From NCBI RefSeq assembly GCF_001012825.1, contig NZ_LCZJ02000018.1, positions 824,531-888,530 of the forward strand: DNA of 64,000 nt, given 5' to 3'. The translations under genes were made by a program, and so were the position numbers. Under the pieces are notes generated by a model. That model was not told the DNA's origin, did not search any database, and saw only the letters and a list, made by a program, of their open reading frames with translations. This DNA comes from Paenibacillus etheri. Lineage in GTDB: Bacteria > Bacillota > Bacilli > Paenibacillales > Paenibacillaceae. Positions 1 through 8,691 of the stretch are shown one piece after another (position 1 is the first letter of the stretch; each line of letters begins with the position of its first letter).

Positions 1-806
1 CAGACGGCGGCGACCCGCGTGCGAAGCGATTCACTGCTGATTTCTTTATAGATCAAATTACGATTACTCGTTAATTCGAAAGCGGATTTGGGGATGATTC
101 CAATGCCAAGACCAGCGTTTGCCCAGAGCAGTGTTGTTCTAGCATCGTCATTCATGCAGAAAATCAGCGGATCAAAGCCGTTCTCAAGACAAGTTTCCCG
201 GATAAGCTGCTCAAAACGTCGGTAGATAATGAGCGGCTTATCTTTTAACTCACCAATCTCAACGAAGTTTTTATCTGTTTTCCAGTCATGCTCTGGAGTC
301 ATTACGGCAATCATAGGCTCAGCTTGTGTGTAAAGACATTCTAAATTTGTAGCATTAAAGGGTGTCCGAACAATGCCAACCTCGACAATGCCCTTGTTCA
401 ATAGGTCAATGATTCTAAAGGTATTTCCTTCATGAATCTCAAATTTCACACCTTTATACGTTTTGTGGAACTCACATAGCCGATCTTGAAGCAACGTAGC
501 TCCAGAGGAAGAAACCGTACCAATGGCTAGGGTTCCTTTTAAACCTTTGACAAAATCATTGAGCTCACGGGCAGTGGAATCTGCCAGCTCCAGAATTTGT
601 TGGGCACGGTCCCGTAAAATTGCTCCAGCTTCAGTGAGCTGCACGCTGCGTGGACCTCGATCCACTAGCTTTACACCGAGTTCTTCCTCCAGGAGCTTAA
701 GCTGCTGGCTCAGTGGAGGCTGGGCCATTTGCAGCTTTCGGGCTGCGGAAGTAATCTGTCCTTCCTCAGCGATAGCCATAAAATATTTAAGTTGTCTAAT
801 ATCCAT
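1..806 (-). CDS. LysR family transcriptional regulator (C-terminus cut by window edge)
   Basis: Reading the minus strand from an ATG at 806 gives 268 open codons running off the window at base 1. Residues 1-60 form a LysR winged helix (MDIRQLKYFMAIAEEGQITS, then the recognition region AARKLQMAQPPLSQQLKLLE). Residues from about 90 resemble the periplasmic-binding-like effector domain. A CGGAGG ribosome site lies 8 bases upstream of the start. Family length is near 290-300, so roughly 25-30 residues are missing. It is divergent from the ABC exporter at 951, which it may control; that is inference from position. The effector is unknown. Confidence 0.9.
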   Translation of the reverse strand, partial: MDIRQLKYFMAIAEEGQITSAARKLQMAQPPLSQQLKLLEEELGVKLVDRGPRSVQLTEAGAILRDRAQQILELADSTARELNDFVKGLKGTLAIGTVSSSGATLLQDRLCEFHKTYKGVKFEIHEGNTFRIIDLLNKGIVEVGIVRTPFNATNLECLYTQAEPMIAVMTPEHDWKTDKNFVEIGELKDKPLIIYRRFEQLIRETCLENGFDPLIFCMNDDARTTLLWANAGLGIGIIPKSAFELTSNRNLIYKEISSESLRTRVAAV

Positions 807-950
807 ATATTAATCCTCCGAACTTGAGATATGTTAATCGTATGGGAGCGATACGAATCCAATATTATTAATATGTGAGTAGATATGCCATAATCATAAC
901 TGTTATTATACATATTTCAAGTGCTTAAATACTTCTTATGTTGGGTGTGG

Positions 951-2693
951 ATGACGTTGTTCAAAATCGCAGTATATTTAAAACCGTACAAAAAAGAAGC
1001 CATCATCGGTCCAATCTTTAAACTGATGGAAGCGATTCTGGAGCTGATTTTGCCTACCATTGTCGCATTAATCATCAATAATGGGGTTGGAAATCATGAC
1101 AGTGCTTATGTATACCGAATGGGTGGCCTAATGGTGCTGATGTCTCTGCTTGGATTCGGCTGCTCCATGGTATGCCAATACTATGCGGCACGAGCATCAC
1201 AGGGGTTCGGAACGACGCTTCGTAATAAAATGTTCAAACATATTACATCCTTATCGTACGCCGAGCTGGATACGTTCGGTACGCCTACGCTGATTAACCG
1301 GATCACTAATGACGTAAATCAGCTGCAGATTGCTGTTGCCATGCTGATTCGCCTGGTTATTAGGGCGCCGTTTATCTGCATCGGGGCTATCATAATGTCC
1401 ATGATTTTGGATTTTAGATTATCGTTGATTCTAATAGCGGCAACGCCGATTTTTGGCATTATTTTATATTTTATTATCACTCGAAGTGCGCCTTTGTATC
1501 GAAAATATCAGCAGAAGCTGGATGCCCTTGCGCTCGTTCTTAGTGAGAATTTGTCGGGGATTCGAGTCATTCGTGCTTTTGCCAAAAGACGTACGGAAAA
1601 AGAACGTTTTGATGCCTCTTCTGAGGATTTAACCTCTACAGCGATCCGGGTCTCACGGATTTCTGCTTTACTTGGTCCGATGACTACACTTGTAGTAAAC
1701 GCAGCGATCATAGCAATTTTATGGGGAGGTGGAATTCATATCGATGGGGGTCGATTGTCTCAGGGTGAGATTATTGCCTTCATTAATTACGTCACTCAAA
1801 TCTTGTTGGCGCTTGTAGTGGTTTCTAACTTGGTCATTATTTTTACAAAAGCCTCATCCTCTGCCAATCGTGTGAATGAAGTGCTGAGTGTCAAAGCATC
1901 CGTGTCTGAGGAAGCGAATGTTGTGATGGCTGAACCTGATCATACCGCTTCTGCTATATCATTCGATCATGTATCGTTTGGTTATAATACAACAGGTGAA
2001 TCGGCATTAGAGGATATTTCGGTAGTCATTAACCGCGGAGAGACTGTGGGTCTGATTGGCAGTACGGGTTCTGGTAAATCTACTTTTGTGAACCTGATTC
2101 CACGTTTATATGATGCAGTGCAAGGTGAAGTTAAAGTGGATGGAGTGAATGTTAGCGATTATAAGCTACATCAGCTTCGTGAGAAAATAGGGATTGTGCC
2201 ACAAAAAGCAGTGTTGTTTACAGGAACAATCGCTGAGAATATTCGTTGGGGCAAGGAAGACGCAACCGAGGAAGAAATCATGCAAGCAGCCTCAGTTGCT
2301 CAAGCGGAGGAGTTTATTCGTAAATTGCCTGAAGGATTGAATACGCAGGTATCACGTGGTGGACTTAATTTATCCGGGGGGCAAAAGCAGCGCTTGACCA
2401 TAGCTCGTGCAGTGGTAGGTAAGCCGTCGATTCTTATTCTGGATGACTCCTCCAGTGCGCTGGATTTCGCTACTGATGCGGCTCTACGTAAAGCGCTCAA
2501 AGAGAGCAGCCAGCAAATGACCGTACTCGTTGTCTCGCAGAGGGTAAGCACTGTAAGGCAAGCGGATAAAATTATGGTATTTGAGGAAGGGCGGATTGCC
2601 GGTGTCGGTACCCATGAGGAGCTGATGCGTGGTTGTGAAGAGTATAAAGAAATCTGCCTGTCCCAGTTATCGAGTGAGGAGTCGGGCCAATGA
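951..2693 (+). CDS. ABC exporter half-transporter with degenerate Walker B (BmrC/YheI-like)
   Basis: A type IV ABC exporter subunit: an N-terminal six-helix transmembrane domain (about residues 1-310) and a C-terminal ATPase. Walker A is GSTGSGKST and the signature is LSGGQ, but Walker B reads ILILDDSSSALD, so the catalytic glutamate is replaced by aspartate. This is typical of the non-canonical partner in heterodimeric exporters such as BmrC/BmrD. The frame opens with a GTG at 921. I prefer the ATG at 951 because MTLFKIAVYLKPYKK matches the usual N-terminus and there is no ribosome site before 921. The gene overlaps the next by four bases (ATGA), so the two are translationally coupled. The substrate is unknown; a drug or lipid is possible. 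Confidence 0.9.
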   Translation: MTLFKIAVYLKPYKKEAIIGPIFKLMEAILELILPTIVALIINNGVGNHDSAYVYRMGGLMVLMSLLGFGCSMVCQYYAARASQGFGTTLRNKMFKHITSLSYAELDTFGTPTLINRITNDVNQLQIAVAMLIRLVIRAPFICIGAIIMSMILDFRLSLILIAATPIFGIILYFIITRSAPLYRKYQQKLDALALVLSENLSGIRVIRAFAKRRTEKERFDASSEDLTSTAIRVSRISALLGPMTTLVVNAAIIAILWGGGIHIDGGRLSQGEIIAFINYVTQILLALVVVSNLVIIFTKASSSANRVNEVLSVKASVSEEANVVMAEPDHTASAISFDHVSFGYNTTGESALEDISVVINRGETVGLIGSTGSGKSTFVNLIPRLYDAVQGEVKVDGVNVSDYKLHQLREKIGIVPQKAVLFTGTIAENIRWGKEDATEEEIMQAASVAQAEEFIRKLPEGLNTQVSRGGLNLSGGQKQRLTIARAVVGKPSILILDDSSSALDFATDAALRKALKESSQQMTVLVVSQRVSTVRQADKIMVFEEGRIAGVGTHEELMRGCEEYKEICLSQLSSEESGQ

Positions 2694-4429
2694 ACAAAAA
2701 TAACATTTGGAAAAGACTAATTGTGTACACAGGGCAGTATAAAAAAATAGCTATAGGCGCGGTAATATGCGCATTACTTAGTGTGATTGCCAGTCTAATC
2801 GGGCCGCTGCTCATCGGTAAAGCCATCGACTTTATGATCGGACCGGGAGAGGTTGATTTTGACACCGTACTAAGACTGCTTATGATTCTGGCAGTTGTGT
2901 ATATTGTCGGCAGCTTTTTTGGATGGCTTCTTACTTATTTAACGAACCGAATTGCATACCGAACGGTATATGACTTACGGCGGGAGCTTTTTGATAAGTT
3001 AAATGTTTTGCCGTTAAAGTTTCATGACAACCACCCGCAAGGGGACAGTATCAGCCGGTTTGTGAACGATATGGATGCGGTCTCTGATGGATTGCTGCAA
3101 GGCTTCTCTACATTGCTTACAGGGATCATCACCATTGTGGGGGCAATTGTACTTATGCTGTACATAAGTCCTCTGATGACCATAGTAGTTCTTCTGTCGG
3201 CACCCGCTACCTTTTTTGTGGCAAGGTTTATTACGACGCGCTCGCAAAAGATGTTTAAAGAGCAAGCCAAGATTCTGGGTGGTCTTAATGGGTATGTGGA
3301 GGAAATGATCGGCGGGCAAAAAGTAGTCACTGCTTATCATTATGAAGAACGTGCAATGTCTCAGTTTGAAGAACAAAACGAGACGTTATATCAGACCGGT
3401 GTAAAGTCACAATTTTATGGTTCTTTGTCGAATCCGACAACGCGTCTGGTAAATAACATTACGTTCTCAGTCATAGCTATGATCGGTAGTGTTATGGTAA
3501 TTCGGGGTCATTTTACGGTAGGGGACCTGTCCAGTTTCTTGATCTTCTCCAACTTGTTCGCTAAGCCTTTTAATGAAATAACAGGTGTGATTACACAGCT
3601 TCAATCGGCAACTGCTTCTGCGCAGCGGATCTTCGCCATTCTCGACCTAACGCCAGAACAACCCGATAATACAGATGCGAAGGTTATGCAAACGAGCCAA
3701 GGTACCATTACCTTCGAAAAAGTATCCTTTGCTTATACTCCAGAACGTCCTTTGATTAACGATTTCAGTCTAGAAGTGAAGCCGGGGACCCGAGTTGCAA
3801 TTGTAGGGCAGACCGGTGCCGGTAAGACAACGCTGGTAAATCTGCTTATGCGTTTCTACGATCTGGACCGTGGGTCCATTAAAATAGATGGTGTGGATAT
3901 CAAGACGATTACGCGTGACAGTTTGCGACGGAATTTTGGGATGGTGCTGCAGGATACTTGGCTCTTTGGGGGCACCATCAGAGATAATATTGCTTACGGA
4001 AAAGCAGGTGCGACAGAGGAAGAGACCATCGCCGCTGCTAAGGCTGCTAATGCTCATGGATTTATTAAACGCCTGCCTGAGGGGTATGACACGAAGATCA
4101 GCGGTTCAGGGGATAATCTCTCCCAAGGACAGAAACAACTGCTTACCATAGCAAGAGTTATGCTCGTAGATCCGCCAATGCTCATTTTGGATGAAGCCAC
4201 CAGTAGTATTGATACGCTGACTGAGGTACGGATTCAGAAGGCTTTTCTAAAAATGATCGCGGGTCGGACCAGCTTTGTGATTGCCCACCGATTGTCGACA
4301 ATTCGAGAGTCGGATCTCATTCTTTTTATGAAGGATGGCGACATTGTGGAGAGCGGTACACATGATCAGCTCCTAGCCAGCGGTGGATATTATGCCAGAT
4401 TATATAACAGTCAGTTCGCGACAGCGTAG
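2690..4429 (+). CDS. ABC exporter half-transporter with canonical Walker B (BmrD/YheH-like)
   Basis: The partner of the preceding gene, 579 residues. A six-helix membrane domain occupies about residues 1-325 and the nucleotide-binding domain about 340-579. Walker A is GQTGAGKTT and Walker B is MLILDEATSSID with the catalytic Glu intact. The ABC signature is LSQGQ, one residue off the LSGGQ consensus. Together the two subunits would form one consensus and one degenerate ATP site, as is known for heterodimeric exporters of Bacillota. The ATG overlaps the upstream stop. A terminator-like hairpin follows. Confidence 0.92.
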   Translation: MNKNNIWKRLIVYTGQYKKIAIGAVICALLSVIASLIGPLLIGKAIDFMIGPGEVDFDTVLRLLMILAVVYIVGSFFGWLLTYLTNRIAYRTVYDLRRELFDKLNVLPLKFHDNHPQGDSISRFVNDMDAVSDGLLQGFSTLLTGIITIVGAIVLMLYISPLMTIVVLLSAPATFFVARFITTRSQKMFKEQAKILGGLNGYVEEMIGGQKVVTAYHYEERAMSQFEEQNETLYQTGVKSQFYGSLSNPTTRLVNNITFSVIAMIGSVMVIRGHFTVGDLSSFLIFSNLFAKPFNEITGVITQLQSATASAQRIFAILDLTPEQPDNTDAKVMQTSQGTITFEKVSFAYTPERPLINDFSLEVKPGTRVAIVGQTGAGKTTLVNLLMRFYDLDRGSIKIDGVDIKTITRDSLRRNFGMVLQDTWLFGGTIRDNIAYGKAGATEEETIAAAKAANAHGFIKRLPEGYDTKISGSGDNLSQGQKQLLTIARVMLVDPPMLILDEATSSIDTLTEVRIQKAFLKMIAGRTSFVIAHRLSTIRESDLILFMKDGDIVESGTHDQLLASGGYYARLYNSQFATA

Positions 4430-4450
4430 ACTTTGTGATTCTTAAATAAG

Positions 4451-4489
4451 AAGTATTCAAACCGAGTTTTAGGGGCGAATACTTTTTTG
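4451..4489 (+). terminator. Rho-independent terminator-like hairpin after exporter operon
   Basis: AAGTATTC (4451-4458) pairs perfectly with GAATACTT (4477-4484) and is followed by a T run. It lies 21 bases after the stop of the second exporter gene. Confidence 0.6.
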
Positions 4490-4586
4490 TTGTCAGTAGC
4501 AAGGCATTTCTGTCCTGAAAATGAAACCTCAGGTAGTTCTCTTCGTATCCTTAAATATGCAAATATTAGGGAGGGAATTCATTACA

Positions 4587-5366
4587 ATGTCAATGTTTAA
4601 ACGAATGCTCGCGAGTGCCGGAATTGGAGCGGCCAAGGTAGATCTCATGCTCCATCAAGATTTCGTGAACGCAGGTGATACAATCAGTGGTACCGTCCAA
4701 ATTCAAGGTGGCCGAGTGGATCAGGAGGTCGATGACGTCTATGCATTCGTTAAGACGCGTTACTTGAAAGAGCTGAACGATAAGAAGATGGAAGTGGAAG
4801 CGACGGTATCCAAATTCCTGTTAGCAAGTAAATTTAAAGTAGTGGCGGAGCAGGTTTATGAATTTCCCGTCTCATTCCAGCTTCCGGCGATAACGCCAGT
4901 GACGTTAGGTAGATCGCCGGTTTGGATTCAAACCGGACTTGATATTAAAGAGGCAATTGATCCGAAGGATCAGGATTATCTTCAAGTAGGCCCTCATCCA
5001 TATTGTGCTGTAATTTTGGATGCGATGAATCAGCTCGGGTTCCGTATTCGTGAAGTGACTTGTGAATATTCACCACGTTATGGCAGGATCAATGGCTTAG
5101 ATTTCGTTCAAGAATTTGAATTCGTTCCCCCCTCACAGTTCCGAAATCAACTAGACGAATTAGAAATCGTTTTTTTTCCAAATGAGGATGGCATTGAATT
5201 GCTCCTACAGATTGATCGCAAGGCACGTGGTTTAGCAGGTTTGTTCGCCGATGCGCTTGATACAGATGAGAGTTTTGTGAAAATACGCTTCGATCACAAT
5301 CAACTTGCTTACGGAGTTGACTATGTAGCTGATCAACTGCTCGCAACGATTCGGAAGTACGTATAA
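4587..5366 (+). CDS. spo0M: Sporulation-control protein Spo0M
   Basis: 259 residues, matching the usual Spo0M length. The N-terminus MSMFKRMLASAGIGAAKVDL and the arrestin-like beta-sandwich pattern are characteristic of the family. In Bacillus subtilis Spo0M affects sporulation and cell-wall or division processes in the cytoplasm. The open frame extends upstream to 4521, but AGGGAGGG at 4568-4575 sits correctly for the ATG at 4587. It is monocistronic, with terminators on both sides. Confidence 0.9.
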   Translation: MSMFKRMLASAGIGAAKVDLMLHQDFVNAGDTISGTVQIQGGRVDQEVDDVYAFVKTRYLKELNDKKMEVEATVSKFLLASKFKVVAEQVYEFPVSFQLPAITPVTLGRSPVWIQTGLDIKEAIDPKDQDYLQVGPHPYCAVILDAMNQLGFRIREVTCEYSPRYGRINGLDFVQEFEFVPPSQFRNQLDELEIVFFPNEDGIELLLQIDRKARGLAGLFADALDTDESFVKIRFDHNQLAYGVDYVADQLLATIRKYV

Positions 5367-5390
5367 ATGAATGGAATAGGATTATATAAG

Positions 5391-5416
5391 AGAGGGGGAG
5401 AACCCCTCTTTTTTCG
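5391..5416 (+). terminator. Rho-independent terminator after spo0M
   Basis: AGAGGGG (5391-5397) pairs with CCCCTCT (5403-5409) around a 5-base loop and runs straight into a T tract. Confidence 0.85.
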
Positions 5417-5564
5417 TTTTTTTATAAAGGAAAATTTATTTATATAAAGGAATGAACTAAATAGACAGGATAAACGTACTATAGTAAAACTATCTTAACA
5501 ACGTATGGAACGGTAGGCATGGCATGATGAAAGTTACGAATACGAACGGAGAGGGAGTGCCAAG

Positions 5565-6278
5565 ATGTTGATAATAAAGCATTTTACCAAGAGTTATAAG
5601 GGTGGTAAGAAGGCAGTGAGTGACTTGAATCTAGTGGTCGAGAAAGGTGATATTTATGGTTTTATTGGTCATAACGGTGCGGGGAAAACAACGACGATTC
5701 GGGCAGTAGTAGGTGTTCTTGATTTTGAGGAGGGGGACATCGAGATTGGTGGGTATTCCATTAAAAAAGATCCATTAGCCTGCAAAGCGATTACGGCGTA
5801 TATCCCGGATAATCCGGATCTATATGATCATCTCACTGGCATTCAGTACTTGAATTTTATTGGTGATCTTTTTAGCGTATCGAAAGCCGATCGGGAGTTA
5901 TTGGTTAAGAAATATGGCGATGAATTTGAGATTACATCTCATTTGGGGGATTTAATCTCCTCGTATTCTCATGGAATGAAGCAGAAACTGGCTATCATAT
6001 CTGCGCTAATACATAAACCGAAGCTGTTAGTGCTGGATGAGCCCTTTGTGGGACTTGATCCAAAAGCGGCACACACGCTTAAAAGAATCATGACGGAGAT
6101 TTGCAGTCAAGGCAGTGCGATCTTTTTTTCAACGCATGTACTGGATGTGGCCGAGAAGCTCTGCAATAAGATTGCGATTATCAAAGCGGGGGAATTAATT
6201 ACTCATGGGAAAACAGAAGAGGTGAAAGGTGACAGTAGCCTTGAAGATGTATTTTTGGAGTTGATTAAGCATGATTAA
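5565..6278 (+). CDS. ABC transporter ATP-binding protein (ABC-2 exporter type)
   Basis: 237 residues forming a stand-alone ATPase. Walker A is GHNGAGKTT (about residues 35-43), the signature region is SYSHGMKQK, and Walker B with D-loop is LLVLDEPFVGLD; the switch histidine is in FFSTHVLD. GGAGAGGG lies 9 bases before the ATG. Its stop overlaps the next gene by 8 bases, so it energises the membrane protein encoded there. ATPases of this class drive efflux or membrane remodelling; the substrate cannot be read from sequence. Confidence 0.9.
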   Translation: MLIIKHFTKSYKGGKKAVSDLNLVVEKGDIYGFIGHNGAGKTTTIRAVVGVLDFEEGDIEIGGYSIKKDPLACKAITAYIPDNPDLYDHLTGIQYLNFIGDLFSVSKADRELLVKKYGDEFEITSHLGDLISSYSHGMKQKLAIISALIHKPKLLVLDEPFVGLDPKAAHTLKRIMTEICSQGSAIFFSTHVLDVAEKLCNKIAIIKAGELITHGKTEEVKGDSSLEDVFLELIKHD

Positions 6279-7872
6279 TATCTGGAGATTGACGAAGATT
6301 CAGCTGATCTCTTCCTTTGGGTTAAATAAAGCTTTGCATACACGTGATGTGAAAGAAAGACGCAAAATGCTTTGGCTGAGCATCGGTATCTTAATAGGCA
6401 TTGTCATGATGGCAGTTGTTTCATTTGGATATAGCTTTATGATAGCAGAGACCCTTGAACAGATAGGTCGGCCAGAACTGCTGCTTGCAATAATGATGGC
6501 TGTTACATGCTTAATTGGTTTTTTTACAACGATCTATAAGGCAAGTGGTGTATTATTTGGTTCCAAAGACTACGATCTCGTAATGTCCTTGCCAATCAAA
6601 ACGAGTCATATTGTTGCAAGTCGAGTGGTTCAACTCTATGTGTTAAACCTGTTCTTTTCTTTGATGGTGATGGTACCTGCAGGCATTGTTTATGCTATAA
6701 AGGTGAATCCCGGAGCTTTATATTATTTGTATTTCATGATCACATTGTTATTTATTCCGTTAGTGCCGATTATTGCTGCAACGATTATTGGTGCCCTGAT
6801 CAGTTGGATTTCCTCAAGATTTAAAGGAAGCCGTATAATAACGCTCATCCTAACTTTTGTAGTAATTATTGCTATAATTGTTGGTTCAGGCCAAATAAAT
6901 GGTAACAATCCACAATTACTTGCGGATATGAGCGCTCAAATCGCAGATCAAATATACAACTTGTATCCTATGACGCTTATGTATGTAAATGCGGTTTGCT
7001 CGTTTCAAATGGATGCTTTAGTATTGTTTATTGGGCTTTCGCTGATTTCTTTTATGCTCTTTACCATGGTGCTTGGTAGTAAATATAAAGCGATCCACAC
7101 AGGCCTTACGACTTCTTTTTCAACAAATAAATATCAAATGAAATCACTTGCAGTATCCTCACCGCTTTATACATTGTACAAAAAAGAGCTGCGCCGCTAT
7201 TTTAGTTCTTCTATATATGTACTTAACACGAGTATAGGCATGGTTATGTTACTTGTGATGGCGGTCGCCTTGCTGTTCATTAACGCAGAGCAACTAGGAC
7301 AGCTTGTTGAGATACCAGAGCTTTCAAATTATCTAAATCGACTGGCTCCACTGTTTGTTTCGGTTTTTGTAACTTTAAGCTGTACGACATCCAGTTCCAT
7401 ATCGCTCGAAGGTAATAATATTTGGATTTTAAAAAGCGCACCTGTGCCGACATTAACGATATTGTTAAGTAAAATTGCAGTGAATCTTACGATTACCGTA
7501 CCGATTGTAGTTGTAAGTAGTGTGCTCCTCATGATATCCCTAGGTACGGGATGGATGGAAAGCTTTCTATTACTAGTTATTCCAGTTTTATATGCTTGTC
7601 TTACAGCAATGATAGGTGTGCTCGTCAACTTGAAGCTGCCTAAACTGGAGTGGACAAATGAAGTCTCGGTGGTCAAACAAAGTGCATCTGTTTTAGTAGC
7701 GATGTTGATAGGCTTTATAAGCTTACTGATTCCAGTTGGTTCGAGTCTTCTTCTAGCCGATCTGAACGGTAATCTCGTATTGTTAGGTATTGGATTGTTG
7801 ATATTAGTGGTGTGTGGTGCGATGTATCGATACATTCAGTCCAAAGGGGAGCTTTTATTTCGGGCGCTTTAA
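6271..7872 (+). CDS. ABC-2 type permease, large multi-spanning subunit
   Basis: 533 residues with about 12 predicted hydrophobic segments, in two halves separated by a polar stretch near residues 265-300 (SKYKAIHTGLTTSFSTNK and the following KELRRYF). It resembles the putative ABC exporter permeases found beside single ATPases in Bacillota. It overlaps the ATPase gene by 8 bases and would form the membrane channel of the complex. No catalytic motif is visible. The transported compound is unknown. Confidence 0.8.
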   Translation: MINIWRLTKIQLISSFGLNKALHTRDVKERRKMLWLSIGILIGIVMMAVVSFGYSFMIAETLEQIGRPELLLAIMMAVTCLIGFFTTIYKASGVLFGSKDYDLVMSLPIKTSHIVASRVVQLYVLNLFFSLMVMVPAGIVYAIKVNPGALYYLYFMITLLFIPLVPIIAATIIGALISWISSRFKGSRIITLILTFVVIIAIIVGSGQINGNNPQLLADMSAQIADQIYNLYPMTLMYVNAVCSFQMDALVLFIGLSLISFMLFTMVLGSKYKAIHTGLTTSFSTNKYQMKSLAVSSPLYTLYKKELRRYFSSSIYVLNTSIGMVMLLVMAVALLFINAEQLGQLVEIPELSNYLNRLAPLFVSVFVTLSCTTSSSISLEGNNIWILKSAPVPTLTILLSKIAVNLTITVPIVVVSSVLLMISLGTGWMESFLLLVIPVLYACLTAMIGVLVNLKLPKLEWTNEVSVVKQSASVLVAMLIGFISLLIPVGSSLLLADLNGNLVLLGIGLLILVVCGAMYRYIQSKGELLFRAL

Positions 7873-7949
7873 ATAGTTAGAGTACTATATTGTGATTGAA
7901 TTGGAACGTAATTCATTAATATGAATATTGAATCTCATAACTATTATCG

Positions 7950-7975
7950 GACACTCCTTTTGGGGTGTCTTTCGT
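7950..7975 (+). terminator. Terminator-like hairpin
   Basis: GACACTCC (7950-7957) pairs with GGGGTGTC (7962-7969) with one G-U pair and a TTTT loop. The trailing T tract is short (TTTCGTT). Confidence 0.55.
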
Positions 7976-8088
7976 TATAAATTGGGACTTATACTTTGAA
8001 GAACTTTAATATTTCAACACCGATGGAAGGATATAAACCGATTGTTAACGAATTCAAGTTGATAAAAATACGCTTGGAGTGTGAGGAA

Positions 8089-8610
8089 ATGGAACAAATT
8101 CGATATCCTATAGGGCAATTTCAACTCATAGAGCATCCAACTCCAGAAGATCGAAACAGATGGATAGCGGAAATCCGAGATTTGCCACTAATTCTACGTC
8201 AGACAGTGCATAACCTAACGGAGGAGCAATTACATAAACCTTATCGTCCTGGTGGTTGGACTGTATGTCAGGTAGTTCACCATATGGCAGATAACGATAT
8301 GAATGCATATATTCGATTTAAGAGAGCACTAACTGAGGATAATCCAATAGCAAGTTCCTATCGAGAAGATTTGTGGGCAGAACTAAGTGATTATAGAACA
8401 CCTATAGAAACTTCTTTGGTTCTCATAGATTCGATTCACAATCGGTTTGTTGGCTTACTACGGTCACTACATCTATCAGATTTTGAGAAAAAATTCACGA
8501 GTCTCACTCACGGTGAAATGAATCTTGATGCTGCAATTCAAAGATACGCTTGGCATGATCGTCATCATACCGCACAAATTGCTTCACTAAAGGAACGTGA
8601 GCGTTGGTAG
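8089..8610 (+). CDS. DinB/YfiT-type metal-dependent protein, putative bacillithiol S-transferase
   Basis: 173 residues with the DinB four-helix fold pattern. Metal-ligand histidines appear in VVHHMADND (near residue 65) and YAWHDRHHTAQ (near residue 160). The N-terminus (IRYPIGQF, then RPGGWTVCQ) matches the YfiT/BstA family, some of which transfer bacillithiol to electrophiles such as fosfomycin or monochlorobimane in vitro. The open frame reaches back to 7996, but ATG 8089 with GGAG 9 bases upstream gives the family length of about 174. A monocistronic detoxification enzyme is the best inference. Confidence 0.8.
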   Translation: MEQIRYPIGQFQLIEHPTPEDRNRWIAEIRDLPLILRQTVHNLTEEQLHKPYRPGGWTVCQVVHHMADNDMNAYIRFKRALTEDNPIASSYREDLWAELSDYRTPIETSLVLIDSIHNRFVGLLRSLHLSDFEKKFTSLTHGEMNLDAAIQRYAWHDRHHTAQIASLKERERW

Positions 8611-8691
8611 TAATGTCACCATGATCTTATGAAATATATGATATGCTAAGAATATTATGGAAAATAATTCGAGTGGGAGATGTACTTCTAA

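Noticed and set aside
3014-3376. 120-codon minus-strand open frame inside the second exporter gene
   Set aside because: It is antisense to a well-supported ABC transporter and its protein is low-complexity shadow sequence.
7996-8088. Longer N-terminus for the DinB-like protein
   Set aside because: The extra 31 codons lack a ribosome site and make the protein longer than its family; ATG 8089 fits better.
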